Assembly (NCBI GenBank): GCA_009617715.1 | Contig: VTFK01000092.1 | Location: 1,798,001-1,862,000 of the forward strand | Source: Plectrocnemia conspersa | Lineage: Eukaryota > Arthropoda > Insecta > Trichoptera > Polycentropodidae | Length of the DNA stretch: 64,000 nt | Direction of reading: 5' to 3' | Shown here: positions 25,810 through 37,164 of the stretch, in pieces | How positions within the stretch are numbered: position 1 is the stretch's first letter | Layout: every line of letters starts with the position of its first letter | Translations under genes and position numbers: made by a program | Notes under the pieces: model-generated | Seen by the model: the letters and a program-made list of their open reading frames with translations, nothing else | Databases searched by the model: none | Told to the model about the DNA's origin: nothing

Positions 25810-28800
25810 GTAAACTTTGAATCCTGCTAATCAGGGACGTCATTTGGGAGGGGCAGGAGGAGGCATTTGCATCCTCTTGAATTTGGTCAGAAAAAATCAT
25901 GTCATTTAATTAAATACTATGAATTTTAATAAAATGACATTTTAGTTAATGTAATACTATAAATCAAAATATTAAAATTACCACTGATTAGCCAACTTTT
26001 GACCGCCCCCCCCCCCTCCCGTCTCTACTGCTAATCTTTGATCCTGAGGGTAATAATTTTACATTAATAGCATTCATCGATTTCTTTAATTATAAATGAA
26101 AAACTTTTGAGACGAGAGTTTCCTCAATATATATTGTTAAAAGCAGAACTGTCTATATTTGAAAGAATCATAAATAAATATGGACATTAAAAGATTAAAT
26201 AATTTATAGTTTTGTGGAATACATAAATTTTAGATAGTCAATAAGGAAAGCAGCGTATATTCTATAATAATAATAATATAACAAAGCGTAGGCTTACATT
26301 ACGTAGGTTTGTTAAATTAAAACGCATCTTTTGATTTATGTTGACCTTTAAGAAATTAGTGTTTAATCTGAAATTTATAGTCTCTATAAAATTTGTAATT
26401 ATTTTGCTTCTATCCACGCAGGCTACAGGGGCGGACTGGACATTCAAAACGGCCACACAGGTGACCAAGCCATATACGAAGTGTTCAAGGAGCGCGAGAT
26501 AATGTTCCATGTGTCGACACTGCTGCCCTACACGGACGGAGATCCTCAGCAGCTGCAGAGGAAGAGGCACATAGGCAACGATATCGTGGCCCTGGTCTTC
26601 CAAGAGACCAGCACTCCCTTCTCCCCGGACATGATTGCATCGCATTTCTTGCACGCGTTCATTGTCGTCCAGCCGATAGACGCCAATACTCCAAACACAA
26701 GGTATGACATAAGAACTAGTATTGCAAAGTCATTTGAATTTGCGTAATAAGCTCGAATTGGTCATGACATGCTGCAGTGCGTTAAGTACTACACGCTGAT
26801 TCAATATCGCAAAAGGTCATCTGGTTTCACCTCTGGTAATTTACGAATGGAACGTGCTGATTCGTATTTTAGCACCCGCTGATCTAACAATTTGGATGTA
26901 ATAACAATATGTATATAAAAATGCAATAAGAAGAACATAAGTTTTTCATCATTAAAATATTTTTTCAACTCTCAGCTCATTTAGGCAAATGTTTCTTCGA
27001 TAAGTCATAACTTTATGTAAACTCACTGCAGCGTTGAATATTTCCAGTTGACATTTTTGCAATAAATTTCTAACGCGTCTAGACAGTTATGAATTTCACA
27101 TCACGCCCTGTTGAATCGATTAGCATCAAACTATGTATTTCATATACAATGCACGTATTAATATGGAAATGTCATCAATCTTGATATTTTTAAAGTCAGA
27201 AACTCGATAAAATACTGAAATTGTGAATATTCACAAGGTTATAAAAATATTATTCTAAAAACCGATATCTGATTAACCACTTATGCAACAAAAAACACAG
27301 AAAGAAAATCTATTTAAAATATTAATTTCAATACGCATTAAAATATGCATATTCTAAAAAATAGAAAACTGAATTTTTACATTCATTTATCAACAATTAT
27401 CCATTTGCTACTTTTTATATACATAAAATCAAAGTGCATTTCAATATCTTTCCACTGATATAGATTTTTGTTATCATTACGCTATTTCAAAAACACGAAA
27501 ACAGTTTAAAAAAATATTTATCATCCATATAAATATTATGGCACAAAATGTGTTCTTAACTTTAAAAAAAAAAATAGTGATACGTTTCATTAGTTACATT
27601 GAAAGTGGTTATACGACTTAGTAGGTTAGTGTTCTTTTTAGATCGTGATTCAACAAACGTGAGTCACTTTTCGCCATCAATAAATTTCCAACTAGCTGTT
27701 TTGTTTATAGTATGGTTTCCAAACTTAAATTGGTTATTTTTAACTCTGTACTCTTCCGAAATTTCTATAGTTACAAAATTTGCATATGTACCCAAGTCAT
27801 ACTTCCAAATGTCAAGTAACGGTTTAGCTTCTTTAGAGTCGCTTGTTTAGAAGACTAGGTCATAGGTGAGTCAGAGCTCAGCGTTGAAAAGATGGCGACT
27901 GATGATTATACAAATAGTGAAGAGATAGGCTACTCTGCTCGTTACCAAGCCAAAAGATTTTTTTAATAAGCCATTTAGTATCGAAAATTAAGAATGCATG
28001 GAACGATCGGAGCAGTTTTGCAAGCGGTGACTTTATGGCACTACTAGGTGCACTTGCGTGGGAAGTTTCCAGCTCCCATTCGAATGACATCATTATGCAA
28101 GCAAGCAAGAGTGTGCAGCGAGAGGTGCAAGATTTGTGTCCGCCATTTATCATCCGGAACGTGTGCTCTAGCAAAACCGGATCGAGTGAGAGTATCGCCT
28201 TTTAAATGGAACTCCATTGCTCCCACTTTGCGAGTGAATAAATCAAAAAGTTTAAATTTCCCAGAAATACCTCATATAAACTTCATTCCTGTGTCTCTCA
28301 ATTTATTCAACAAGAATTGTTTTAAAAAGTATTTATTGGTTCTGCCTTTGATTAGAATTAAACCATGTTTTTCAATACATAAACCGCAACACAAAAAAGC
28401 TCCCGTCGGTCAACTTTTGATGTTCGATGATCTCAGAAAACCTTTCCAAATGCAGATCATCTACCAAAATAGACACTTGCGTCGGCATCAAATATAATTC
28501 GTTGAATTTACTCAATAATATTAAATAGTTTATAACAGTGCTTCTTAAATCCGTGACATTATTTATAAAAGATTCCAAAATGCTTTCTCAAAATCAGATA
28601 ATTTACATATTTTATATAACTAATTGCTTTTCAATTTTAAATTATAAATATTTCACTAGGACTTTAAAAGTTCTCTATTTATAGGTATACGAGTAGTAAC
28701 GCAAATAAATATATGATTAAAATATATTTATCCAATTGTAACGCATTGGGCTCACGCCTAAGATTTAATAAAAAAATATTTTGTTTATTTATTTAATATT

Positions 28801-31315
28801 TTTGCAGGTATCGCGTGTCTGTGGCTGCTAGAGACGATGTACCATTCTTCGGACCAACCCTTCCTTCTCCTGCCGTTTTCGCCAAGGGTCCAGAATTTAA
28901 GGAATTTCTGCTGACCAAATTGATCAACGCTGAAAACGCTTGTTATAAGGCAGAGAAATTCGCGACTCTGGAGCAGAGGACACGAGCTTCGCTCCTCCAG
29001 AGCTTGGCGGAAGAACTCAAACAGAAGACCACAGAATTTTTGGGAGGAGTTGCTGGTATTGGAAGTTTGGATGGAGGTGGAGGATCTCCAGGACCAGCAG
29101 ACATCGTGAAAGCTGAAGGTGCCGGCGCCAGATTTATAGATACTGTGAAGAAAGCTCTTATCTCCAAAGTCAGGTAAGCGAAAAAGATCAGTAGAACCAA
29201 AAAAAACATTTAACTCTTTAGTTGCCGAAATCTATATACCAGTTTTTGTTACTTTGACTTTATTATTGAAGAAAAAATCGAATACATTTTTAATGTTCTA
29301 AGAGTATTTGCTTCAAATGAACATACATATATTTATTTTATTATGTTTCACATCGATGTTAAAATAGTAATCCCTAAAGGCCCGACAACTAAGGGGTTAA
29401 GAGTGTTGGCTTAGTTTCTTTTGCTTTTCTAAATTAACTTTTTAACTAATCCTAACAAAGCAATAGAAGTACCGCTTTATTAAAAAAATCAACCATTTTT
29501 TCTATGGTATATATAATTAATTCGAAAAATATATATAAAAACTTAAATATATAAACATCTTATATATAATTGTTCTAAGCCGCCGCCGTCGCTTCCGGAC
29601 GCGCATAACTTTCAATGAAACATTCTCCGTTCAATTCTATACTCTGTATTGCGAGTGAAATATTTTATCATGGTTTGAAACTTGGCTAAATTTATTTAAC
29701 AATTTATTTAACAATTATTTTGTTAAAATTTTAAACAATAGATTTTGTAGAAGTCAATAGGATAAACAAAAATAATAAATTTAAAAAGCATATCAAATAT
29801 ATCAAATCATATAAAATTATAGTATATGTTCTTCCTCTTTTCAGATCTCAAAGTGTAGATACAAATCTATCCGGCGAAAACAAACACGGAACACTAACAG
29901 GCAAAAAATCCAAAGAACCGAGCATACAAGAAACGCCTACTCCAAACGTATGTTTCAAGAAAGCATAGCCATCTATGATAATACATCAGATAGTTATTAT
30001 TAATTTACTTTTTCAGAGCGGAAGATCCAAATCGAGCCTCGGAGGCAACTCTTTCAGCAACGGCCCGGGTGGACTCAAATGTAAATCAGTTTCGGGCGGT
30101 AGCAGTCCGGAGCTCGGAGGAGTGACGGGAGCCACCAGACCTGCGGCTCCTGGTCCACCTCCATTATCGGAAGCCAGTGACGATTCCAGCCTCAACAGCG
30201 TAGACTTAGATCCCATGAGTGAGTTACAGTCTGTGATAAATTAGGAGTATAAAAAAAGCAAATAGTTTGTGACTGACTATCGTAAACTAGTTAAAGATAA
30301 TTGTGAACTTTAAAATTGAGTTCACTTAGTTACTCGAGGAACCTGCTAAAAATGCATATATCATCTCACTCCTATCCACACATGGAACAAATTTTGCATA
30401 CATCATTCAGACCTACGCAAAAAATAAGTCCATTGACACTTCCTTGTGGGTGTTGAATACATTCTCACAACTACTGCTTGACTTGATTATTCTTCTTCAA
30501 TCATCTTTACCTTTTTCACTCTCTCTTTATTATTTTTCTCGATCCATCCATCTAAGAAGAACTTCCAGTGACTGCAAGTTCTACAACGTTATCGTTTTCC
30601 ATTTTATTTACCATTTATTTATCGTAACAAATCTATTGCTTTTATACTCTTGAAATGAATAAATGATATTAATATACCAGTGATTTCATACGTCACTGCT
30701 TTCAAACATATAATCCAGTCTAAAGTTTCGTGCTTTAAAGGTGGCGGCATATATGTAGACTCAGACACCGGCTTGGAATCTATGTCCTCGGCTGAAGCGA
30801 CAACTAAAGCATGCTCTCTGTGCGCCGAAAGTCCATCTGCCACTCTCAGCGGTTCAGTGTCAGACTCGCTTACGACTTTCAACCAACTGGAAGCAGCTGC
30901 CGCTCTGACAACGACAAACTGCTCGCAGCAACTAGACCAGCTAAAACAAGAAATAGCGAGACTTAAATGTGATAAGTTAGATTTATTAAGACAGAATGTG
31001 GTGAGTAAAGATTAAAAGCTATAAGAATATTGCTACAAAACATAAATGTGATCATTTATCTGTGGGCCGGAACGGAGTATTGAACTAAGTTAAAAACACA
31101 TTTATTTTTGTAGCGACATTCATGATATATATTATTATATTGATCTGTATTTAAAGATAAGTACTGTTGCTTTTCAGACGTGTCAAAGAGATATAAAGAA
31201 TCTGCGGGAGAGAGAGTTGCATCTTCAGAGCGATTTGACAGCGTCGTCCAAAGAAATCAATAGGCTTCGAGATCTTCTCAAGGAATACAACGGATGCGAA
31301 GACTCCACAGCATGA
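25389..31315 (+). CDS. Rap1 GTPase-activating protein (Rap1GAP), seven 3' exons
   Basis: Spliced coding segments are 25389-25809, 26422-26701, 28808-29173, 29845-29947, 30017-30218, 30741-31000 and 31178-31315, giving 589 residues to a TGA with every junction in phase. Rap1GAP proteins stimulate GTP hydrolysis on Rap1, a small GTPase of cell adhesion, using a catalytic asparagine rather than an arginine finger. Visible signatures are FKFGVLYQ...GQT.EEELF, the catalytic block [16 protein letters not shown] (Asn at about residue 193 of the visible part), [13 protein letters not shown] and [19 protein letters not shown] Ser-rich tail with [10 protein letters not shown] follows, then a predicted C-terminal coiled coil (about 515-580). 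The N-terminal exons, including any GoLoco motif, are not visible, so the real start is further 5'. Identification rests on recalled family motifs. Confidence 0.93.
25833..26027. mobile_element. 195-bp hAT-like MITE in Rap1GAP intron
   Basis: The 9-bp word CTGCTAATC flanks the element exactly on both sides (25824-25832 and 26028-26036), a clear target duplication (8 or 9 bp depending on the border). Ends are AGGGACGTC and, read inward, TAGAGACGGGAG, with C-runs near the right end. There is no coding content. A related but more decayed copy is at 13583-13745. Its insertion after GT and well before the acceptor leaves the splice sites intact. Confidence 0.8.
26422..26701 (+). CDS. Rap1GAP exon b (catalytic)
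   Basis: The acceptor is CCACGCAG. The exon completes a Gly codon and ends ACAAG/GTATGA with two bases carried over. It contains the catalytic [16 protein letters not shown] block and the following [18 protein letters not shown] strand and helix typical of the Rap-GAP fold. Confidence 0.94.
26702..28807 (+). other. Rap1GAP intron with a GC-richer island
   Basis: GT..AG intron of 2106 bp. The stretch about 27850-28240 is less AT-rich than the rest and carries overlapping frames on both strands (the longest at 28048-28497, +), none with a recognisable domain. Close to the 3' end (about 28740-28800) the sequence GCATTGGGCT.ACGC followed by AAGATTTAATAAAA matches the retroposon tail at 59895-59965 on the other strand. 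A retroposon 3' end therefore lies just upstream of the acceptor. Confidence 0.6.
28808..29173 (+). CDS. Rap1GAP exon c
   Basis: The acceptor is TTTTTGCAG and the donor CAG/GTAAGC. It encodes [20 protein letters not shown] and [18 protein letters not shown], the end of the GAP domain, followed by a Gly/Ala-rich linker that begins the regulatory tail. Confidence 0.94.
29570..29625 (+). repeat. Short dispersed repeat, copy 1
   Basis: ATTGTTCTAAGCC, CGCTTC and GGACGCGCA occur in this order here and at 46435-46475. The patch is GC-rich inside an AT-rich intron. Its function and family are unknown. Confidence 0.4.
29845..29947 (+). CDS. Rap1GAP exon d
   Basis: The acceptor is CTTTTCAG and the donor AAC/GTATGT. 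The 103 bases complete an Arg codon and encode a Ser/Thr/Lys-rich tail segment (SQSVDTN at its start). It ends in phase 0. Confidence 0.88.
30017..30218 (+). CDS. Rap1GAP exon e
   Basis: The acceptor is TTTTTCAG after a 69-bp intron and the donor is ATGA/GTGAGT. It encodes [10 protein letters not shown] and a Gly/Pro/Ser-rich stretch ending [10 protein letters not shown]. Low-complexity tails of this sort carry phosphorylation sites in relatives. Confidence 0.85.
30741..31000 (+). CDS. Rap1GAP exon f
   Basis: It encodes [13 protein letters not shown], a motif recalled from the Rap1GAP tail, and the start of a coiled coil ([20 protein letters not shown]). The donor is GTG/GTGAGT. The acceptor is uncertain: AAAG at 30740 and GTAG at 30758 both keep the frame and differ by six residues, and neither has a strong pyrimidine tract. 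Confidence 0.8.
31178..31315 (+). CDS. Rap1GAP last exon
   Basis: The acceptor is CTTTTCAG, phase 0. It encodes the second half of the coiled coil ([17 protein letters not shown], then [14 protein letters not shown]) and stops at TGA 31313-31315. Leucines and charged residues follow a heptad-like spacing. Confidence 0.88.
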   Translation, partial: TCQRDIKNLRERELHLQSDLTASSKEINRLRDLLKEYNGCEDSTA

Positions 31316-33674
31316 AGGATCTTTAAGATTGTGCGATGAAACCATCACTGACTGATTGTGGATCTTCGCTGACTGAAATCGTGTCCATAAATTATTAAAT
31401 CGTGTTTCCACAACACTTTCCTATTTGTAAAACATTGTATTTATTTAAAGCACAGAGGGTAATTATTAGATAAATATTTATATATCATCAAAATAAATGT
31501 AATAAAAAACGTTAGACGTACATCAATTTAGATGTGTAAGCTTTAGTTGCTCTATCTTGGATAGCTGATTACTAAAAGTAATAATATCCATCGAAAAGAA
31601 TGTTTCATTCATCCAATGCAGAACTGTTTAAGAGAAGGGTTTAACGAACCATTTTTCTTTGACAATTTCTTGAAGTTATCGTTACTTTAATAGAAAAAAG
31701 CATTTACAAAAAAATATTGTTTTAGTGTTAATTTATAGAGTTACCATCTAAAGGTTTCTTTAAATTATAAAATGACTGTTATGATTCATCAGAAATGAAA
31801 AACTAAAATGCCAGTAATATAAAAATGTATCAGATTAAATTGCTGTGCTTTGATGTGTAAAATGTTATATTATGTGTGTTAATTAAAAATGTTGATAAGA
31901 CAAATTGTTGGAATTTCATATTTAATTGCAAACATAAATGTCGTATATATAGGCCTAGGAAGAATTGATCTCAATTTCCTGCTCACGCACGATACTTTCA
32001 ATAAATATACTTTATAGAATCAAAAGTCAATTTCTTATAAACGTATACAATTATGATATATAAATAGGGATCACAAAATGAATTCAGAAGGGTCTATCGC
32101 GTACTAAAAGCACATATAGATAAAACTCTCTAGATTTGCCTTCATAACTGTGAAAAAAATGTATTTACTTTTTCTTAAAAAAAATATATGTTAGATGATG
32201 AAATATTTATAAAGGCATATATTAAGAGTTAAATACTAACTACACTCGATGATTTATAACTTTTCTTGTTGAAATCATACGATGAATCATGAATATAAAT
32301 ATATATGATGTATAGCTTCGATTATATATTGTACAATGGCCTAAGATTCAAAGTTGCTAGTTAAACTTTTCTACCTTCAGTGGGCACAATCTATGTTTCG
32401 TGTTTTATTCATATATGAACATATTTTATATACGCAATGTTTTGTATATTATTTTTCTTGTATAAATCTCTTTTTCTTTCCATTAAGATGTATTATGCCA
32501 TGGCGTATATGTATAAGCATATTTATTTGATTTTCACTTTTTTAGAGCGAAAAACTTTTCGTGTATATTTCATTAAAATTTATACTTGCGAAGTTAATTT
32601 ATTGATGTATGAAAGATGATCAATATATATAATACGGTTAAGTATTTTTGTATATTTTTATATGCTTAGCATTGGCATTCTTCATTAACGACATCTTTCC
32701 CAGTGTGTAAGAAATGTATGTGCATAAAATATCATATATTGACTATAATTTTGTAATATATTATAATTTTTAATTTTCATTAAAATTTTATAGTTTATGA
32801 TAACGAGAATACATTTATAATATAATGTTATATAATATTTAATATTACTTCTTTGAATAGTATCAGCCAAATTTATTTATTTTCGTTTTTCACTATTGAG
32901 TTTATATTGATAAGGATTTTGTATGCATTTTTAACTTTTAGTTTATCTCAAGACGATTAACGTATAAGGTATTACTTTAAGGTTCAACAAATATGATACC
33001 AAAGTTAACATTCCCCCAAATTTCTTAAAGTTTAATACGTATTTACACGTTTAATTTAATTCTTTATTAATGTTGTAGTTTTTCGTTCCGACGGCGGAAT
33101 AACATAGAAAAATGTGTGAAATCATATTATATATTTAACGTTTAAGATCTTTTCATGCAATGTTTTGTCGGATGACATTATTATTATTTAGATTATTATA
33201 TATTGTAAATGATTAATAGATATTGTTTAACCAAAAATTATTCATTGTCAAACAATTTGTTAGATTGTATGTTATGAATATTAAATTAAAATAAACAGTA
33301 AAATAATAATTTTATACTATTGTTTTCTTTATATGACTTACTGGGACCAATTATAATAAAAGCCGTGTAAATACATGGTAAAAACGTAATAAATCAAATC
33401 GGTATTAGTGTTACTTTATATACAAGTGTGTTTATTCTGATGCAAGTGTCGATCGGAGATTCAGATGGGATAATCAAATGTTTTCCCAAATGGACGATAA
33501 GCAATGATCGTTCCGTGCCTTTGTAAATGTTATCTAACTGGCAATGTGCTCCCATTACAGAGTTGCCGAACCTCCAACTGTTCTTACAAATCACCGCAAC
33601 CGGTTGTAAGTCAAGAATTAGCATAGCAAAATAACCTCACAAACTTCCAGCTGTTTAAACTATGAGAGATTTTT
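31316..33674 (+). other. Rap1GAP 3' UTR and downstream AT-rich DNA
   Basis: The first AATAAA after the stop is at 31493-31498. Others follow, including one near 33292, so the transcript end cannot be fixed. No protein-like frame is present. The patch about 33420-33640 has more balanced composition but no domain. Confidence 0.5.
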
Positions 33675-33861
33675 CAAGGCTGTGAAGTCAGAGCCGAAGA
33701 GATGTGGTATTTTAGTTGAAGTCAGATTCTGATTTAACATTATTTACTTATTGCTATCAATCAAAAAACAATGTCAATAAAATTGTTAAAATCGGAGTCG
33801 GAATCGTAGAACATAAGATTAAGTCGGAATCTGTAAAATTGTAATCCATTCCATAGCCCTG
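33675..33861. mobile_element. Decayed hAT-type MITE of the GTCGGA family
   Basis: It starts CAAGGCTGTGAAGTCAGAG and ends CCATAGCCCTG, diverged versions of the exact ends seen at 34406-34735. Inside are degraded AATCGGAGTCGGAATCG words. The flanks AGATTTTT and ATTTTTTT could be an 8-bp target duplication, but they are too simple to prove it. Confidence 0.7.
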
Positions 33862-34248
33862 ATTTTTTTTATATAAAAATATATATTTTAAAATCGAGTT
33901 AATAAACATTTTCTAATTTACATGAGAAAAATAAATTTAAAATAAGATAAATTAGTAAAAAACGCAAAAACAAAATTAAATAGAAAAAATAAGTTATGAT
34001 AAAATTATTTAAATTATTAAACTAGACTATACATAAATAAAAATATGTATATTTATTTAACTAGGAGACTGGAGCTACTAAAATAACATTTATTTCTCTA
34101 AAGCAAGGTGTGCTTAAGTATTTTATTTTTATTTATATTTCTATTTAAAGCTAAGATGACCAGATTTTAACATTGGTGAATTGACCAAAACCACCATTGA
34201 CGGGGGGGGGGTGGAGGGTTGCCCTTGTTTAAAAATAATGCGCTAGAG

Positions 34249-34832
34249 CAGGTCTCGGCAACCTTTTTTAGCTACAGATCAAAATAATTAAAATGCGACT
34301 ATTTGGGTTTGTGAATATTTTTGGTCCTAACAACCATATATGTGGTCTGGTCGTAACATCGTATCACGTAATCCGTCACATGTACATATTATATATTAAA
34401 AAAACCAGGGCTGTGGAGTCGGAGTCGGAGTTGGAGTCGTGGAGTCGTGGTGTTTTGGCCGGAGTTGGAGTCGGAGTCGGAGTCGTGAAAAATGAGCGAC
34501 TCCGAGTATTTTTTTAAACTATGAAATTTATGAATTTTTAATTGCGTAATAATGAATGTGTATAGCGTATGAATATTAAACGTATAGAAAAACACCAAAA
34601 ATACTTGATAAAATTAAACTTTTTTGAGTCGGAGTCGAAGTCGGAGTCGGAGTGGAGTCGTATTGTTGGTAAATATCGGAATCGGAGTCGGAGTCGGAGT
34701 CGTGTTTTTTTTTTTATAACGACTCCACAGCCCTGAAAAAATCATTATGCTAGTTGCAGAACTCAAATAGGTCGCTTAAAATCATCAAACGGGTCACTTG
34801 GTGACCCGCGGGTCATAGGTTGCCGAGCCCTG
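34249..34832. mobile_element. hAT-like element nested in the outer element
   Basis: Ends CAGGTCTCGGCAACCT (34249) and, inverted at the right, CAGGGCTCGGCAACCT (to 34832) match at 15 of 16 positions. Flanking octamers CGCTAGAG and CTCTAGAA agree at 6 of 8 and resemble the nTCTAGAn target preference of Charlie-like hAT elements. No transposase frame is present. It is itself interrupted by the element at 34406-34735. Confidence 0.75.
34406..34735. mobile_element. hAT-type MITE with GTCGGA repeats, innermost of the nest
   Basis: Exact 16-bp inverted ends CAGGGCTGTGGAGTCG and CGACTCCACAGCCCTG enclose 330 bp with subterminal GTCGGA-type tandem hexamers on both sides. Flanks AAAAAAAC and AAAAAATC fit an 8-bp duplication with one change. 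It is non-autonomous. The intact ends and hexamers suggest it is the youngest of the three layers. Confidence 0.85.
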
Positions 34833-35139
34833 CTCTAGAATAGCAAAATGTTATTATTTTCATAAAATGCAACAATTGTATTGTAATATATTTTTTCAAT
34901 TTAAATATGTAAAATTTACAAATATACATACATACATTCATAATTACATACATATGTATATGTATGTATATAAACCCTTAATAACCCTTTATTCTTTCGC
35001 ATATTTTTCATTTGAGTTAATTTTTTAGTAGACTGACAACTGAGAGTTTCAGCAGTCAGAGAAGCGCAGCGTTCTTTCCAAAAATCAAATTAATCGGGAC
35101 TGTCCTGCCAAAAGCGGGACGTCTGGTCATCCTTACGTA

Positions 35140-35880
35140 AAGCTTAAATGAAATTACTTATGTATGTTACTCCTCACCATATTTAAGATGTGACATTTTT
35201 TTTATTACTAATGAATGTTTTCTTCCCTCCCCCCCCCCCCCCTAATGACGTCTCTGTTAACTACGTGCTCCAAAGTCAACACTCAATGGGCAGCAAAAGA
35301 GAATTTAAAGTTTGGATGGAACAGAAAAGTAAGAAATACCATACTATTTTGTTACAATATAAAAAACGGGATTAAAAAAAAAACATTTTTTTTGCAAAAA
35401 GAGGCCATATTGACCAATTCGGGTGAGGTGTCGATAGTTTCACAGACATGTGTTGAATCTGAGTTTCTTACAATTTGTGAGTTCTCGGCTTGAAGCTTAG
35501 CTTTCGCTATTGTTTCAGAGACGCTGTGCTTTTTTCCGGTGAAGGATAAAGGACGATTTGCTTTTTATGGTTGATAACATCAGACGACGTTTCAATCTAC
35601 GCAATAGTGGTATGAATACCCTTATTTTTGTACATTTTTAGGCCGGTCTTATGGTCACCAGCCGGACCATACCCGAATGGCTGCGGACCCCGCAAGTGAT
35701 CATCATTTGAACATTGTATATATACTGACTTTGATAAAAGATTCTGTTTGCGAAATACATTTTATTATTTTACAAATTTATCATACAATTTACAATCAAA
35801 ATAAAACATACACCTTATTTAAAATATAGTAAAGAATTATATAAAAAATAAAATAAAAGTATGTTGACCATATTTAATAA
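35140..35880. other. Non-coding spacer with a C homopolymer
   Basis: A pure C run of about 14 bases lies at about 35229-35242, followed by AATGACGTCTCTGTTAAC. This resembles the C-run and GACGTC words of the 25833-26027 MITE family, so part of the stretch may be another fragment of it. No gene. Confidence 0.4.
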
Positions 35881-35884
35881 GTAA

Positions 35885-36300
35885 AAATTAAATATACCCA
35901 CAACTCTCATACAAAATATGAAACGGGTATCGAAAACACGTGCTTCCATCTATTGTGATTAACTGGCAAAGCAGTATAATAATAAAAACATTATTAAAAC
36001 CATTAATAGATGCCACTAAAACCACATAAAATAATATATTTTTAGCTAAGTTCTAACCAATTTTTAAGTTTAATTTAAATAAATTATTAGATATTATTAT
36101 TAAAATAATTTTATATACTTAGGAATTTACTACTTTACTTATAATTAAAAAATTAAATGAAATAAACATCAGAGGACTATAAAAAATATAAATCATCATT
36201 AATTATTAAAAAAATATTATATATGCGTAGTCCATCTTCAATTATTATCAATTATCGTACAAAATATAAAGTGAACATCATAAACACCTACTACTAAATA
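35885..36300. repeat. Dispersed repeat shared with 46580-47060
   Basis: AATTATTAAAAAAATAT, then CAATTATCGTACAAAATAT and GAACATCATAAACACCT, together with TAGATG.CACTAAAA and TTCTAACCA..TTT words, occur in both places. Order is partly preserved. It is an AT-rich, non-coding transposon fragment of unknown class. Confidence 0.55.
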
Positions 36301-36417
36301 AAATAAATGGGTTTTATTGCATTTCAATAAATATTTTGTTCCATTATACTAATTGTTCTTTCATTACAATAATTAAAATAACAATAAATAAATATATCTA
36401 TGCTTATTTAAAAATAT

Positions 36418-36605
36418 TCAATTGAGCAATATTTTATTTTAAATATTCACTAAAGCGAATTATTTGTGCAATAAAATATTAAAAATGAGCATTAAATAAA
36501 TATATTTTTATTTATTAAAAAATATAACATTGAGCAATATTTTAACTGTAATATCCACTAAAGCGAATTTTTTGTGAATTAAAATATTAAAAATGCATTT
36601 TTCTG
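36418..36605 (+). repeat. Tandem duplication, unit about 110 bp
   Basis: ATTGAGCAATATTTTA, CACTAAAGCGAATT.TTTGTG and AATAAAATATTAAAAATG occur twice, about 110 bp apart. It is non-coding and probably local slippage or unequal exchange. Confidence 0.65.
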
Positions 36606-37164
36606 TTTAATAAACTAATAGAATTGTAAATTTTTAAAATATGAATTTTTAAGTGAAAATATTATCACCAAATTGTGAAGAATAATTTTAGTAAATATGT
36701 ATACCTTTTTTATTGATATTTTATTAAACATCTCATATTTAAAGTAAACTTAAACTATACATATTTAAAAATATAAAAAACTCAATAATTATTTAAAATA
36801 TATTATATTATAATAAACTCAAATTCAACATTTCATAACATACAAAAGTATTCCAGAAATTTTCAGCATATTTATTAAGGTATCTTAAGTAATCTAAAAG
36901 GTATTTAAAAACAATAAAATATTTTTATTGTATGATTAACGCCTTTTTACCTTTCAATGGTGTCCTATGCTTTCATTTTGTACCATTTTCAGATTCTTCG
37001 ATTCCAGAGGCGTATGAATTGAATCTTATTGCAACGCCTAATAAATGTATACAAACCTGATATTTAAAAAAAAATAAACAAGTAGAATGGCCATCTTTCC
37101 ATTTGTCATCATCCATTGGTAGGGTTCAACTATAAAAACAACCTTTCTATCTTATATATTAAAC

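Larger units (their letters stand above)
34152..35135. mobile_element. Outer TA-flanked element, host of two nested insertions
   Basis: The left end TAAGATGACCAGA (34152) and the right end TCTGGTCATCCTTA (to 35135) are inverted matches with one gap, each bounded by TA. The right end continues inward as GCGGGACGTC/CAGGACAGTCCCG-type sequence. Removing the hAT at 34249-34832 leaves an element of roughly 400 bp with no transposase. It is a non-autonomous DNA transposon older than its two passengers. Confidence 0.65.

Noticed and set aside
28048..28497. 149-residue frame inside Rap1GAP intron
   Set aside because: It lies within a well-supported intron, overlaps minus-strand frames and has no domain.
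34410..34700. GTCGGA hexamer run as a simple microsatellite
   Set aside because: It is bounded by exact 16-bp inverted ends and a likely 8-bp target duplication, so it is the subterminal repeat of a MITE.
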